Counted from the stretch's first letter, positions 1 through 9,185 are shown. The stretch: 64,000 nt of DNA from Atopsyche davidsoni (GCA_022113835.1 JAILWY010000020.1:6047501-6111500); one strand, 5' to 3'. Made by a program: numbers and translations. Notes: generated from the letters alone by a model not told the origin.

Positions 1-85
1 TTGACGGAGAGTACTCGGTGGAATTCAATTTTAATATTTTTGAATAAAATACTTCCAGTGATTTTCCACATTTTTATTTTTATCA

Positions 86-130
86 GTGACCGGTTTCGCC
101 AACCTTTCACGTTGGCATTATCAAACAGAG
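86..130 (-). ncRNA. Hammerhead-like hairpin in PLE terminal repeat
   Basis: Read on the minus strand: TTTGATAATGCC, a hairpin with stem GCCAAC/GTTGGC, then CGAAAC followed by CGGTC. The GAAAC-CGGTC part gives a self-complementary ACCGGT next to the C that would be the cleavage base in a hammerhead ribozyme. The first box deviates from CTGANGA (G8 is A), so this copy is probably inactive. The inverted partner is at 675-715. Confidence 0.4.
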
Positions 131-315
131 TGAGATTTTTTATAATAATAAGCAATTAGAATGATTGTCAGGTGGTAATGGCTAATGTGATTTTGTTATA
201 TTAATGGGGTAATTATCTAAAGTAGTGGCTTTGGGGTGTAGCAGCAGTTATCCTGAGTTGGGGTTTGTCCTGTAGTGTGTTTATCTGTAAATAATAGGTT
301 TTTGCACATGTTTTT

Positions 316-633
316 TTAAAGATGTGATTTAGCAATAGGGAATAATAGTGGAGACTTATTGAAGATAACCTGGTCATTAAGCAGGTGCTCCGGTGTGTTA
401 TCTTTTATGCGATTGATCTCTAAAATCTCTTGGCGATCGAGTTGTGTGCCTTTATTGTTAATATGCAAAATTTTGAGGTTGGAGTTCTGGTTAAAGTCGT
501 GCTTATTATCGGAAAGGTGGAGGCCGAACCTCTTATGTGGTCTCTGGTCACTTGTCAGGTACATTAAAATCACATTAGCCCTTACCACCTGACAATCATT
601 CTCTCTCTTTCCAACAACCTCTCCCTCTAACAA
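316..633 (-). pseudogene. GIY-YIG endonuclease C-terminal remnant of a Penelope-like element
   Basis: The 105-codon frame has the look of the end of a PLE protein. Residues about 34-46 read like RPHKRFGLHLSDN (the arginine/histidine segment of the GIY-YIG domain). They are followed by NLKILHINNKGTQLDRQE, whose glutamate in LDRQEILEI matches the family position of the metal-binding Glu. A closing LLNDQVIFNKSPL block is typical of the PLE C-terminus. The GIY and YIG strands and the whole reverse transcriptase are missing, so the fragment cannot act alone. The apparent start methionine is only the first Met of a truncated frame. It lies directly upstream, in the coding sense, of the terminal repeat at 1-152. 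Confidence 0.7.
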
Positions 634-674
634 TTGTTTACCTAATTGCTTATTATTATATAAAATCTCACTCT

Positions 675-715
675 GTTTGATAGTGCCAACGTGAAAGGTT
701 GGCGAAACCGGTCAC
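675..715 (+). ncRNA. Hammerhead-like hairpin, inverted partner
   Basis: TTTGATAGTGCCAACG, a stem of six pairs, and GGCGAAACCGGTCAC form the same hairpin as at 86-130 in the opposite orientation. Box 1 is degenerate (TTTGATAGT). The structure belongs to the inverted terminal repeat of the element at 1-775. Confidence 0.38.
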
Positions 716-877
716 TGATAAAAATAAAAATGTGGAAAATCACTCAAGTATTTTATTCAAAAATATTATAATAATCTCCCTTACAGACTTCCTCAATCAG
801 GCAAATATTTTCGTTGGCCTCGAAGCATGTGAACCACGAAACAACTGAACTGAAACCGAGAAGTCTCTGACTGTATG

Positions 878-1145
878 TCTATTTTTTTGGATTGAACGTC
901 AATCAAGTGCGTATTTATTACGCATTACGGGTTTATTATATTATTACTGATATGATTAGTTCACACATAGAAGATGATTAAAGAAATTCTCAGAAAAATA
1001 TCATTGTGATTTGTGTGGGATTTGAACCCACATCCCCTGGCTTACATGGCCGGTGTACTGACTGTTGTAATAATGAACCACATCCATTAATCGAGAATTT
1101 TCAACTATCATACTCTACATATGAACCAATGTGCCCAGGCCAACC
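878..1145 (-). mobile_element. tRNA-Thr-like unit with inverted ends (family T), copy 1
   Basis: On the minus strand the core reads like a tRNA. An acceptor-like GTGATTCGTTAGTAC leads to an anticodon arm ACCGGCCATGTAAGCC and a B box GGTTCAAATCCC. It aligns best with the tRNA-Thr(UGU) pattern (loop ending TGTAA then GGGG). It is followed by a shared tail ending in GATTGACGTTCAATCC and TAGACATA. In other copies that tail also precedes the core in inverted orientation, so the unit has terminal inverted repeats of about 75 bases. The core is at about 1006-1085 and the tail at 878-960. The 74-codon frame over it is an artefact. Confidence 0.7.
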
Positions 1146-1265
1146 AATATTTAGTGATTTGCAAGCACTGGACTTTTTAATCAAAGTAACAAGTGAAGCG
1201 TTTTTAATCCAATCTGGATATTATTTTTAAAATCTATTCATTTAGCCAAGACGCGCACCATCATA

Positions 1266-1430
1266 TATGTATGTCTATTTTTTGGATTGAACGTTAATCA
1301 AGTGCGTATTTATTACCCATTACGGGTTAATTATATTATTATTAATATGATTAGGCACATGTAAGCCTGGGGATGTGGGTTTAAATTTGTGCTTCAATGT
1401 GTGAACTAATGTGCCTAATCATATCAGTTA
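1266..1430 (+). mobile_element. Family T, truncated copy with 5' inverted end
   Basis: GTCTATTTTTTGGATTGAAC at the left is the inverted end, running to about 1355. It is joined directly to the second half of the tRNA-like core (CATGTAAGCCTGGGGATGTG) and the post-core segment with TGTGAACTAATGTGCC. The A-box half is deleted. The copy shows that the tail sequence also occurs upstream of the core in reverse orientation. Confidence 0.6.
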
Positions 1431-1635
1431 TAAGTCTCTGACTGTTGCCAGGTCCATCGTAAAACTTATAGACCTGAGCTTTAAGACGAGTTAACATTGG
1501 GGCGTGTTTAATGAATATTTTTACATAACCTTAACAAATCAAGATCCTGAAAAAACGCACAAAAAACCACCGCGTTGTCAATATTTCTGATGGTATTTGA
1601 AAGATGGACGTACTTTTCATACTAATTTGATTAGT

Positions 1636-1730
1636 ATATAGTAATAAGAAACTCTCAGAAAAATATCATCGTGACTTGTGTAGGATTCGAACCTACATCT
1701 CCAAGCTTACATGGCCGGTGTTATTTAGTG
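1636..1730 (-). mobile_element. Family T, partial copy, left half of inverted pair
   Basis: AACTCTCAGAAAAATATCAT and the B-box complement GGATTCGAACC show a minus-strand core ending at TTACATGGCCGGTG. A short spacer (1731-1782, also seen at 1147-1200) separates it from the opposite-facing copy beginning at 1783. Confidence 0.6.
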
Positions 1731-1782
1731 ATTTGCAAGCACTGGACTTTTAAACCAAAGTAACATGTAAAGCGATTTTAAT

Positions 1783-1965
1783 CCGACTCGTTAGTACAGA
1801 CTTGGAGATGTAGGTTCGAATCCTACACAAGTCACGATGATATCTTTCTGAGAGTTTCATTGAATCATTTTGATAAAATATGCCTAATCATATTAGTAAG
1901 TAATATAAGCCTATAAAGGTAATTAAAACGCACTTGATTGACGTTCAATCCACAAAATAGACGTA
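1783..1965 (+). mobile_element. Family T, partial copy, right half of inverted pair
   Basis: The core is reduced to the T arm (TTGGAGATGTAGGTTCGAATC at 1804 onward, B box intact). It is followed by the usual ATGATAT..CTGAGAG segment and a full 3' inverted end with GATTGACGTTCAATCC at about 1935-1955. The 3' end belongs to the same subfamily as the 5' end at 49.1 kb (AATTACCTTTA variant). Confidence 0.6.
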
Positions 1966-3290
1966 CTTTTTATATTTCACACAAACGTCTTACACAGAAT
2001 ACGCAAAGAAGGGGAATTCTTGACGATGGTAAAAAAAACGAAAAAGTATCCTATTTTAACTATATTTTTCGTAATACCAAATAAAACCTATTGCAGCTGA
2101 TTATCCAGAGAAAATCAAAGGACTAAATAATAAATATATATTTTATATGTTCATTGATATTGTCACCAACCTCCTCTGAGGAGATAATAATTGCGTATTT
2201 ATCATTAGTGCATACAGTTAAATATATATATTTTTTAAATGTAAAAAAAAAATTATAGTGATGAAAAAAATGATTCCGTGTTCTTTTCGGTACGCATTAT
2301 TATATTATATAATTTATATATTTAAATATTTTTGACATTTACAGTTCTACGACATTTATTTTCTATCAGTGAAAAATATATCTGTCTAGTTTTTGACTTG
2401 CAGTTGAATATATTGACTTTCGACTGTGGGTTAAGTGAAATAGAACTAATTTTAATTTCACTTTCTCTGAATAGGTAACGACTTGGTGATATTAATAAAT
2501 ATTTTTTAAAACTCTAAAATATATTTAAGGATTTTTATTTAATATAAAAATGATAAATAAAACATTCGACTATATGTATTTTATTATAAGTCATTCTGTA
2601 GGCTCATTTGTAATCAGTATAGAAAACTGCTTGCCTTGTTTTCGGACATCCTTAGAATTTAACATGTTGGTGCAAATAGGCGACAATACTATTATTTTGT
2701 GTTTGTGGAATTCTGTGTTACACAAAATGGCTGCAGTGTTGAATTTTTCCACAGTTTTTGATGTTATTTGCGAAAGAATTCTAAACAGCGTTTACGAAAA
2801 CATTTCCTTTAAAGTTTAGACAGCTATTTCATTTCTCTGTGTCGCTTCTCTGGTATTTTTCCCCAAGCTGCCTACACGCGCTGCGATACAACCGACAACG
2901 AGACGATAACTGGTAAAAGCGTCTTTTTCAATTAGTCAGTGGCGTTTTCTTTTAACGTTATTTTTTAAATAAAATTATGAAAAACACCAAAAGTAAGAGT
3001 ATACTATCAGCTTATTAAAATTTGCGTTATAACGTTTGTATACTTCTTAAAGCCTCCTACCCTTTTGCGTTTTTTTGTGATTTTTACAAGGCCTTTAAAT
3101 ACGTATCGATCCAAACACAGCAGCATTCATTTGATACTTCTAACCGCATGCCCACCTGCCTCCTGCTCTTATAGAGTAGTGTGGTTAGAAACGCCTCGAT
3201 CCAGATTATATAAGACAAGAATTTTCAGGAAAATTAAAACAATAAATCACACTACTTTGTAAGAGTAAATGTCTGTACTGTTAAATAATA
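1966..3290. other. AT-rich stretch without recognised genes
   Basis: A frame of 89 codons at 2550-2819 (+) was examined. It has no motif I recognise, no signal peptide and no neighbour with shared reading. Around 2868-2925 there is a minus-strand copy of the SINE head described at 58.6 kb (CAACCGACAACGAGACG with CTGCCTACACGCGCTGCG). An imperfect inverted repeat, CTCTTATAGAGTAGTGTG with CACACTACTTTGTAAGAG, brackets 3168-3263. Confidence 0.5.
2866..2926 (-). mobile_element. Head fragment of a tRNA-type SINE (family R)
   Basis: On the minus strand it reads TCGTTGTCGGTTGTATCGCAG followed by CGCGTGTAGGCAGCTTGG. The same order is seen at 10.7, 58.6 and 63.8 kb. The copy at 58.6 kb also has a B-box-like GGGTTCGACGG, which suggests a Pol III-type SINE head. 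Only the A-box half is present here. Confidence 0.4.
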
Positions 3291-3312
3291 TGTATTCTTT
3301 CTGCGTTATCTA

Positions 3313-3351
3313 CTGAGGATGCTAATTAAGCAAGTTGGCGAAACACGTAGC
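3313..3351 (+). ncRNA. Hammerhead-like motif, degenerate
   Basis: CTGAGGATGC is followed 15-20 bases later by GGCGAAACACGT. Box 1 fits CTGANGA, but the stem II pairing is poor and the segment after GAAAC is not self-complementary. It is probably the decayed end of another Penelope-like family. Confidence 0.3.
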
Positions 3352-3812
3352 TTCAAATATATATAAATTGTAATGACAATCAAAACTTTTTTTTTAATAT
3401 ATTATATATTATCCCCAAAACAAAATCACTTTCTGAGATTGCAGACAACAGGTATTCCATAAAATAAATAAATAAATCACCGTAACTCAACAAGTTTCCA
3501 AAAATTAACGTGAATTCGTAACATTATGCGCATTACGTCAGACTGCATGCGTTGAATAATTATTACCAGCAGATAACATCACAATGTTTATGAATCGTAA
3601 AATTATATAATTCGGCTTTGTTTCTGTTTATGCTGGCTTAAGCGCGAGCAACGATTTAATTAGTAATTAGAAATCGGCTCCAGTTCGAGAGAATGGCTCT
3701 TCTTGGTAACGTATCAACGAATCAAAAATAATATAATAAAACCAATAAACGCAAATAAGTAATATGCAGGTTTAGTGTCTTGCCTATAACGAATCAATTT
3801 TTTTTTACGTTA
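3352..3812. other. AT-rich stretch, nothing recognised
   Basis: No frame, repeat or structured element could be supported here on either strand. Confidence 0.4.
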
Positions 3813-3814
3813 CA

Positions 3815-3888
3815 GCGCCGTAGTTCAATTGGTTAGGGTGCCGGCTCGCGATAGCCATGTAAGTGAGTTCGAATACTACCTGTTATTT
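3815..3888 (+). pseudogene. tRNA-derived pseudogene or SINE head
   Basis: GCCGTAGTTCAATTGG matches a Pol III A box (TAGTTCAATTGG) and GAGTTCGAATAC a B box. They are about 50 bases apart, as in a tRNA. The anticodon region GGCTCGCGATAGCC does not make a clean five-pair stem with a seven-base loop, and the acceptor ends do not pair well. A functional tRNA gene is therefore unlikely. It sits immediately upstream of the family C element at 3925. Confidence 0.45.
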
Positions 3889-3924
3889 AGTGTGTATCGA
3901 CGCAAAGGCAGTTGCTCCAGTCCA

Positions 3925-4466
3925 TTACCTGGCGAAATCGTGTCATTTAATTAAATTAATTGTCACTTTATTTTTTTATATCGATAGTTGATTTTTTTAC
4001 AGAGTATTGAAAAAACTATAAATTATATTTACCTATTTTTTATTATTTAATTAACGTCCATTTTCGGGGTGAAACAAAATCTTGAAGATGTTGAAAAATT
4101 GGATAAAATGACGACTTTTCAAAACCAAAGTTTGTTAAAGATTTTTTTTTTTAAATTTTTAAAATAATATGGCGCACATGGTTTTTATTTAATCTTGCAA
4201 TTCCAATTTAAAAAAATACTTTTAAATGTTTAGAATTTTTAGAAAATGTACCGGACGAATCTCCAAATTCCTACACTTCAATCGGAAAAACACATATTTA
4301 TCATATTAAAAATAAATTTACAAGAAATAAAAATATATTGTGTTCGGAAAAAGGGATGTATCAAACTTTTTGCATTTAAATATTTTTTATTGGTGCAGTC
4401 GATTTTTCGCAAAACGGACTAGGAAATGATCAAAAAAACTCGATTATGGGACCTAGCCCTTTAAAT
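3925..4466 (+). mobile_element. Family C element, copy 1
   Basis: This is a non-coding repeat of about 500-600 bases seen eight times in the window. It opens with CCTGGCGAAATCGTGTC, contains ATTAACGTCCATTTTC and CTTGAAGATGTTGAAAAATT, then ACACTTCAATCGGAAAAACA. It closes with TTTTTCGCAAAACGGACTAG and TTATGGGACCTAGCCCTTTAA. No open frame is conserved between copies, so it looks non-autonomous. The superfamily is not identified. Confidence 0.65.
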
Positions 4467-4541
4467 GTCAATACGAATCGTCTACGGCTTAACTGAAACA
4501 GATTTGAGCCCAGTTGTATTTTTTTGGGATGCACCTGCCTG

Positions 4542-4543
<2 letters not shown>

Positions 4544-4608
<65 letters not shown>
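4544..4608. repeat. (AT)n microsatellite
   Basis: Perfect or near-perfect AT dinucleotides over about 64 bases. Frames of YIYIYI residues crossing it are artefacts. Confidence 0.95.
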
Positions 4609-4610
<2 letters not shown>

Positions 4611-4829
4611 TGGCATAACATATCATGAGGTGGCTATATCTAACCGCGGTGTTAATAACCTGGCTATAAAAAATTTGCTTTCGCCGCCATCGGACCGCGA
4701 AGCAGAGAAATCGAGCGGCCGTCGCCGAGTGCCAACAAGTGGGGCTAGGGGTACATGTCTGGGTGATTGACCACAAGTGCATTATTAGGCATCCTGCCAT
4801 GCTCTAGGCTTGTGTGCTATACCCTATTC

Positions 4830-5125
4830 CAAGGGTCCCCAACCTTTTTGAACCCAAGACCACGTTCCAGAATGCCGGTCGGGCGGCGGGCACCATTTAT
4901 TTTTTCAATGTATATTTTAGTCAATAATGCATTTAATGCACAAAAAATATTTAATTACAAGAATATAATTATTATTGATGTGAAAATATAATTATAACGA
5001 TATAATTTATTCGCTTTTATTTCTCTGTTTAATTACTAAATATTTTTTATCATGGTCGCACAGCGGCGGGCACACGTAAAATGGTCACGCCATGGTGCCC
5101 GCGGGCATAGGGTTGGGGACCACTG
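4830..5125. mobile_element. hAT MITE (family D), copy 1, with perfect 8-bp target duplication
   Basis: The element starts CAAGGGTCCCCAACC and ends GGTTGGGGACCACTG, so the termini are inverted repeats. It is flanked by CCCTATTC at 4822-4829 and CCCTATTC at 5126-5133, an exact 8-base duplication as made by hAT transposases. The ends are GC-rich (GGCGGGCACC, GCGGGCATAGGG) and the centre AT-rich. There is no coding capacity. Related copies are at 5488, 40981 and 47311. Confidence 0.85.
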
Positions 5126-5487
5126 CCCTATTCTATCAAAATATGTATTGGATGTGCCCAGCACGATGGATCACCCGAACCATTGTATTACTTCAAAATA
5201 TCACTGGCCATTGAGTAGAAAGATTTGTCTGCTATGGATCGCGTGTGAATAACAAAGACAGTGTGGAAGAAGAGATAAACAAAAGGTAGTTTTGGTTAAT
5301 AGGTACTACTTATTTTTTTTTTTTTAAGTCACGCTTATATCCATAGATGCAAAAATATAGACTTGATGAAGGAGACGCTGTAGAGCTGAGCTCCATGAAT
5401 TATACCAGAGTTGTGAGGTCAATGGTAATAGCAGGGTGGGCTAACTGATCATCCACACCTCACGGATGGTGGAGAATCACCATAGAG

Positions 5488-5712
5488 CAGAGGTCCCCAA
5501 CCTTTTTGCACCCAAGAGCACATTTTAGGATGCCGGTCGGGCGGCGGGCACCATTAATTTTTTTGAAAGAAATATTATTTTTTAAATTATGACAGTATAA
5601 TTGTTTTCGCTTATATTGACATTTTATTGTAAACTTACGGTTTTACGGCGGGCACACGTAAAACGGTCGGCGGGCGCCATGGTGCCCGCGGGCATAGCGT
5701 TGGGGACCACTG
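5488..5712. mobile_element. hAT MITE (family D), copy 2
   Basis: CAGAGGTCCCCAACC opens and GTTGGGGACCACTG closes a 225-base copy lying only 362 bases from copy 1. The flanks (CCATAGAG and AGAGAGTC) do not form a clear duplication. The target site has therefore changed, or one end was rearranged. Confidence 0.75.
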
Positions 5713-5904
5713 AGAGAGTCCTGATGGGTGTTGGAGTGTAGTCAGGCCGAATATTATATGGATGGAAGTACTAAAGAAGACCGGTGTCATGAAAAAAATA
5801 TTCAATCGTCATTTCACATGTAAATCGATTCGGTGAATCATAAATCAAGGCATGCAATTTTGCTCACCAGGCTTGCAGGTATATTCGTATGTTTATACAG
5901 CCGT

Positions 5905-6035
5905 TGCTATTTGATGATTTGGTTTCTTGGGTGTTGAGCTGCTTCAAGTATTACGGTACGTGCTGGGACCATATATTTAAGATGGTCCCAGCACGGGGAC
6001 CGAAACGTCCGAGTACAGGAAATTTTAGGCAACTC
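5905..6035. mobile_element. Palindromic Penelope-type terminal repeat pair (family F)
   Basis: GGTTTCTTGGGTGTTGAGCT at the left is mirrored by GGCAACTCAACACC at the right. The centre is a hairpin, GTGCTGGGACCAT / ATGGTCCCAGCAC (5960-5994). The right half continues GGGGACCGAAACGTCC, the hammerhead-like second box. The same TTCTTGGGTGTTGAG signature occurs near 18.1, 28.0, 47.3 and 56.2 kb, so this is another dispersed family. Confidence 0.45.
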
Positions 6036-6470
6036 AACACCATTAAATTATTATTACTAGAATTCAAAGATTTGGAGGATGCGCTCAGCGCTGAGTCAGT
6101 CTCGTGGCGGACGTAATCATCGATTTAATTATATATTTCAAAAATAAAATGACTAAAAAATAGTCTACCAGTTTCGCCGCATAATCTGCACTTTTCCTTT
6201 CGTGCTATGTCTAGCATGAACGAGCTAAGGAAAATAAAACTAAAAAAAAAATTACAGACATTCGATGGCGGCCGAACAGCTGATCGTTCTAATCTAATGC
6301 CCAACGCTTTGGCGGTTATGGTTTCACGGAGGAATTGTGGTGGGCCTTAACAGCCTTTCCTTGGAAGGAGGAAAGAGATCCAGCAGACATGAAGATCCCA
6401 CAATTGTAACGCATAATAATATATCAACACGTTTTAAACGACCAGCTTTGATTTGCAACACTTCACATAC
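6036..6470. other. No recognised gene
   Basis: Mixed composition with no supported element. GGTGGGCCTTAACAGCC and the purine-rich AAGGAGGAAAGAGATCC are unremarkable. Confidence 0.35.
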
Positions 6471-6477
6471 AAGCAAC

Positions 6478-6545
6478 AGATGTGAATAGCCAAGTGGCTA
6501 TGAGACTACGAATATAAGTGCTTTCGTTTCTCGAGGGTTTTGACT
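6478..6545 (+). repeat. Low-copy repeat S, copy 1
   Basis: GTGAATAGCCAAGTGGCTAT, then GAGACTACG and GTGCTTTCGTTTCTCG. Recognisable relatives lie at 28575-28650 and, inverted, at 61870-61950 (GAATAGC..GGCTAAGAGATTATGATAAT on the minus strand). In the 28.6-kb copy a hammerhead-like CCTGAAGAAG..GGCGAAAG is part of the repeat, hinting at a Penelope-type terminal repeat. Confidence 0.4.
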
Positions 6546-6602
6546 TTTAGCGGCACAACTTTAAAAAAATTCAAAAAAATAATATACTGATAAAAGTACC
6601 TT

Positions 6603-6755
6603 TGCACTTTGTCTTCACTTTGAGTTTATCAAATTAATTGCATTACTAGTTTCAGTAAAAGTTTAGTTATGCATCTGATAATGACTTAGTCTATTCGGTG
6701 GAAACTAGTAATGCAAATAATTTTATAAATTCAAAGTAAAGACAAAATACAAAGT
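6603..6755. repeat. Palindromic MITE-like inverted repeat
   Basis: The left arm 6603-6653 (TGCACTTTGTCTTCACTTTG to ATTGCATTACTAGTTTC) is mirrored by the right arm 6701-6755 (GAAACTAGTAATGCAAATAA to GACAAAATACAAAGT), with a 47-base loop. The arms are about 50 bases with a few mismatches and indels. No TA or TTAA boundary could be fixed. Confidence 0.6.
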
Positions 6756-6769
6756 TGATCTTCACCAAT

Positions 6770-7356
6770 CAAATGCATTGTCCCTCAACAAAAATAATAT
6801 ACAGTCCCTTGAATGTTTTAGATGTTCTGTGTTAGAAGATAAATGCTAAGGATTTGTAAATGTTAAATATATATATAAATATTTGCACGTAAGTGGTTTT
6901 TTAATAATATATATTGTATATAAATTAATTATTTTATATATGATCCTAGCATGTCGAAATAATTTTAAAAATATAAGCATAAATATAAAACAATTAAGAG
7001 TTGATCATAAGAAAGCAACGGTTGCAAAAGTTGCCCAGCGGTGCATTTAGGAAATGCTTTTTTTTTTTTTATCAAAAGTCACCGTTTTTAATTCAATTCT
7101 TTTTTCGCCGAAATCTGCAGACCGGATCTAAGACTCGCTGAGCGCGGCAGCTCTACCGAAACTTTGGTTTGAATGCGAAAAAAAAATCGCCCGAAATCAC
7201 TCATTTAGATTGAACATCTGCCGTTTCGAATTCGTCGATTTCTTTTTGTGCGATCTTACAGGTAATATTTTGGCAATTGGTGGTCAACGCCATGGCTACC
7301 TTCAAAATATCCAATGAGGACATGATGCGTCTGTAGCAGGTCTTAATAAGCTCTTT
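6770..7356. other. AT-rich, no gene recognised
   Basis: No frame or repeat could be supported, apart from short homopolymers. Confidence 0.35.
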
Positions 7357-7895
7357 AACTTAAGGGTCTAGGTCCCATAATCGAGAAAAATCGACTGCAC
7401 CAATCAAAAATATTTAAATGCAAAAAGTTTTATACATCTCTTCTTCCGAGCACAATATATTTTTATTTCTTATAAGTTTACTATTGATATGATAAATATG
7501 TGTTTTTCCGATTGAAGTGTAAGAATCTGGAGATTCGTCATGTCCCTATTCTAAGAGTCCTAAACATTTAAAAGTATTTTTTTAAATTGGAATTAAAAGA
7601 TTAAATATAAACTATGTGCGTCTTATTAATTTAAAAATTAAAAAAATATATATCTTTAACAAACTTTGGTTTTGAAAAATCGTCATTTTATCCAATTTTT
7701 CAACATCTTCAAGATTTTATTTTACCCTGAAAATGGACGTTAATTAAATAATAAAAAATATGTGAATATAATTTATAGTTTTTTCAATACTGTATAAAAA
7801 AATTGATGTAGAAAAATAAAGTGACAATTAAATTAATTAAATGACACGATTTCGCCAGAGGCAATTAAAAGGCTGGAAGCAACTGCCTTAATATC
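7357..7895 (-). mobile_element. Family C element, copy 2
   Basis: Begins TTAAGGGTCTAGGTCCCAT (3' end in element sense) and runs back to CGATTTCGCCAGAGGCAATT. It belongs to the subfamily whose 5' side carries AGGCAATTAAAAGGCTGG..AGCAACTGCC, shared with the copies at 3.9 and 46.8 kb. Confidence 0.65.
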
Positions 7896-9085
7896 GGTTT
7901 CCCAAAACAGCTCTATATACTGTAAAACTCATGGGTGGACAGAGCTCATAATCTAAGGTTCTGTACCCAAATACATGCTCTGTACTGAGCTATCCGCATG
8001 ATAACGACCAACACTGATTTCATTGATCTCTCTTGCTGCAAATATACCGCCTCTTGCAAATATCAAAAGTTATATTTATAACTGCTTTAATGTATTATTT
8101 TTTCGCGTACCTTTGCTGCGTCTAGCGACACCAACAAATCTCGATTACTTTATCTCAAAATCAGGCAAAGGAGGATGGTGCTGGCATTATGGAGATCGTG
8201 GGGCAAGATTAGATTAATGGAGCAACGAAAATGAGAGAAGATTCCTGAGGGGAGGACACTCGGATATGGGTGCTTTTTTTCCACAGATCCTCACCACTTC
8301 CTGGCAATTTCTTTACAATAAAGGCAAGCTATCAGAATCCCTGCTGTAATGCTAAATATCCCGAGCTCTATAGCTGGGTTAAGTGATAAGGTTAAGGCTT
8401 TTCTGGTTAAAAAGTGCATAAAATCGTACATTTAAGAGTTCGTTCTTGAAATGCTTCTTCAGACTAGTTTTGGTGGTATTACATAATTCAGGGTTCGCAA
8501 ACTTTCGGCTGTCGAGACGAAGAGGGTCAGTAAGGTTTTCCACATTTGCATCGGAGAATTGTTTTTCTTGTCAGTTTCCTGAACGAATTCCGAGTATCGA
8601 TAAACTCACTGCTGGATGTAGGTCCGTTCCAGGCTTCCTGGAACTACTGCGACTCGTAAACACGGCGGGCAAGCCGGGCATGCAGTTCCCATACCGTCCC
8701 GGAATAGAGTAGCGACGCAACTCGGGACCGTCGCAACTCGAGGCAAGCCAAGTTAGTGAAATGTTGTTAAATATCAAAAAAATTATTGTGTGTATTGATG
8801 GCGTAATCAGTAAGTCTTCCAAAACTTCTTTCGGTTGTAGAGTCGAAGTAATCTAGTTATAGCTACAGGTTTAAATCTCACGCGTATGTAAAAAAAATCG
8901 AGGGGTTTTTCTAGTCGTTTCATATGTGTAAACAAAATCAAATTAGCTTTTTGTTTCGATTTAGTAACGTGTTGTTAAATTTATACAATTATATTGAAAA
9001 TTGAAAGTCCATATAGGCAATAAAGCGTTTCATACCTTAAAATATATTGAAACACAAATTAAAATGATTATATACTATTTTATAA
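7896..9085. other. No recognised gene
   Basis: Frames at 8023-8217 and 8446-8712 (+) and 8571-8822 (-) were examined. None shows a known motif, and the last two overlap on opposite strands in a locally GC-richer patch (8590-8760). Nothing is supported as coding. Confidence 0.4.
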
Positions 9086-9098
9086 AAACGTCGCTTAA

Positions 9099-9099
<1 letters not shown>

Positions 9100-9185
<86 letters not shown>

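Larger units (their letters stand above)
1..775 (-). mobile_element. Truncated Penelope-like element with inverted terminal repeats (family A)
   Basis: Bases 1-152 and about 640-775 are inverted copies of one terminal sequence, and between them lies a minus-strand endonuclease remnant (316-633). The terminal sequence holds GTGACCGGTTTCGCCAACC, a hairpin and a GATAATGCC box. It recurs near 9.3, 16.0-16.4, 19.2, 31.2, 32.5, 33.7-34.1 and 53.1 kb. Penelope-like elements (PLEs) carry terminal repeats (pLTRs) in direct or inverted order around a reverse transcriptase plus GIY-YIG endonuclease gene, and this layout fits a 5'-truncated copy. The left edge is cut by the window start. The reverse transcriptase domain is absent. 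Confidence 0.72.

Noticed and set aside
1006..1230. 74-codon frame as a small protein
   Set aside because: It lies over the tRNA-like core and shared spacer of family T.
2550..2819. 89-codon frame as a membrane protein
   Set aside because: Hydrophobic residues follow the AT-rich composition. No start context, motif or conservation could be shown.
4489..4800. 103-codon minus frame
   Set aside because: A third of it is the AT repeat, and the rest has no motif.
5488..5712. 8-bp target duplication for the second family D copy
   Set aside because: CCATAGAG and AGAGAGTC do not match well enough. The element call rests on its ends only.
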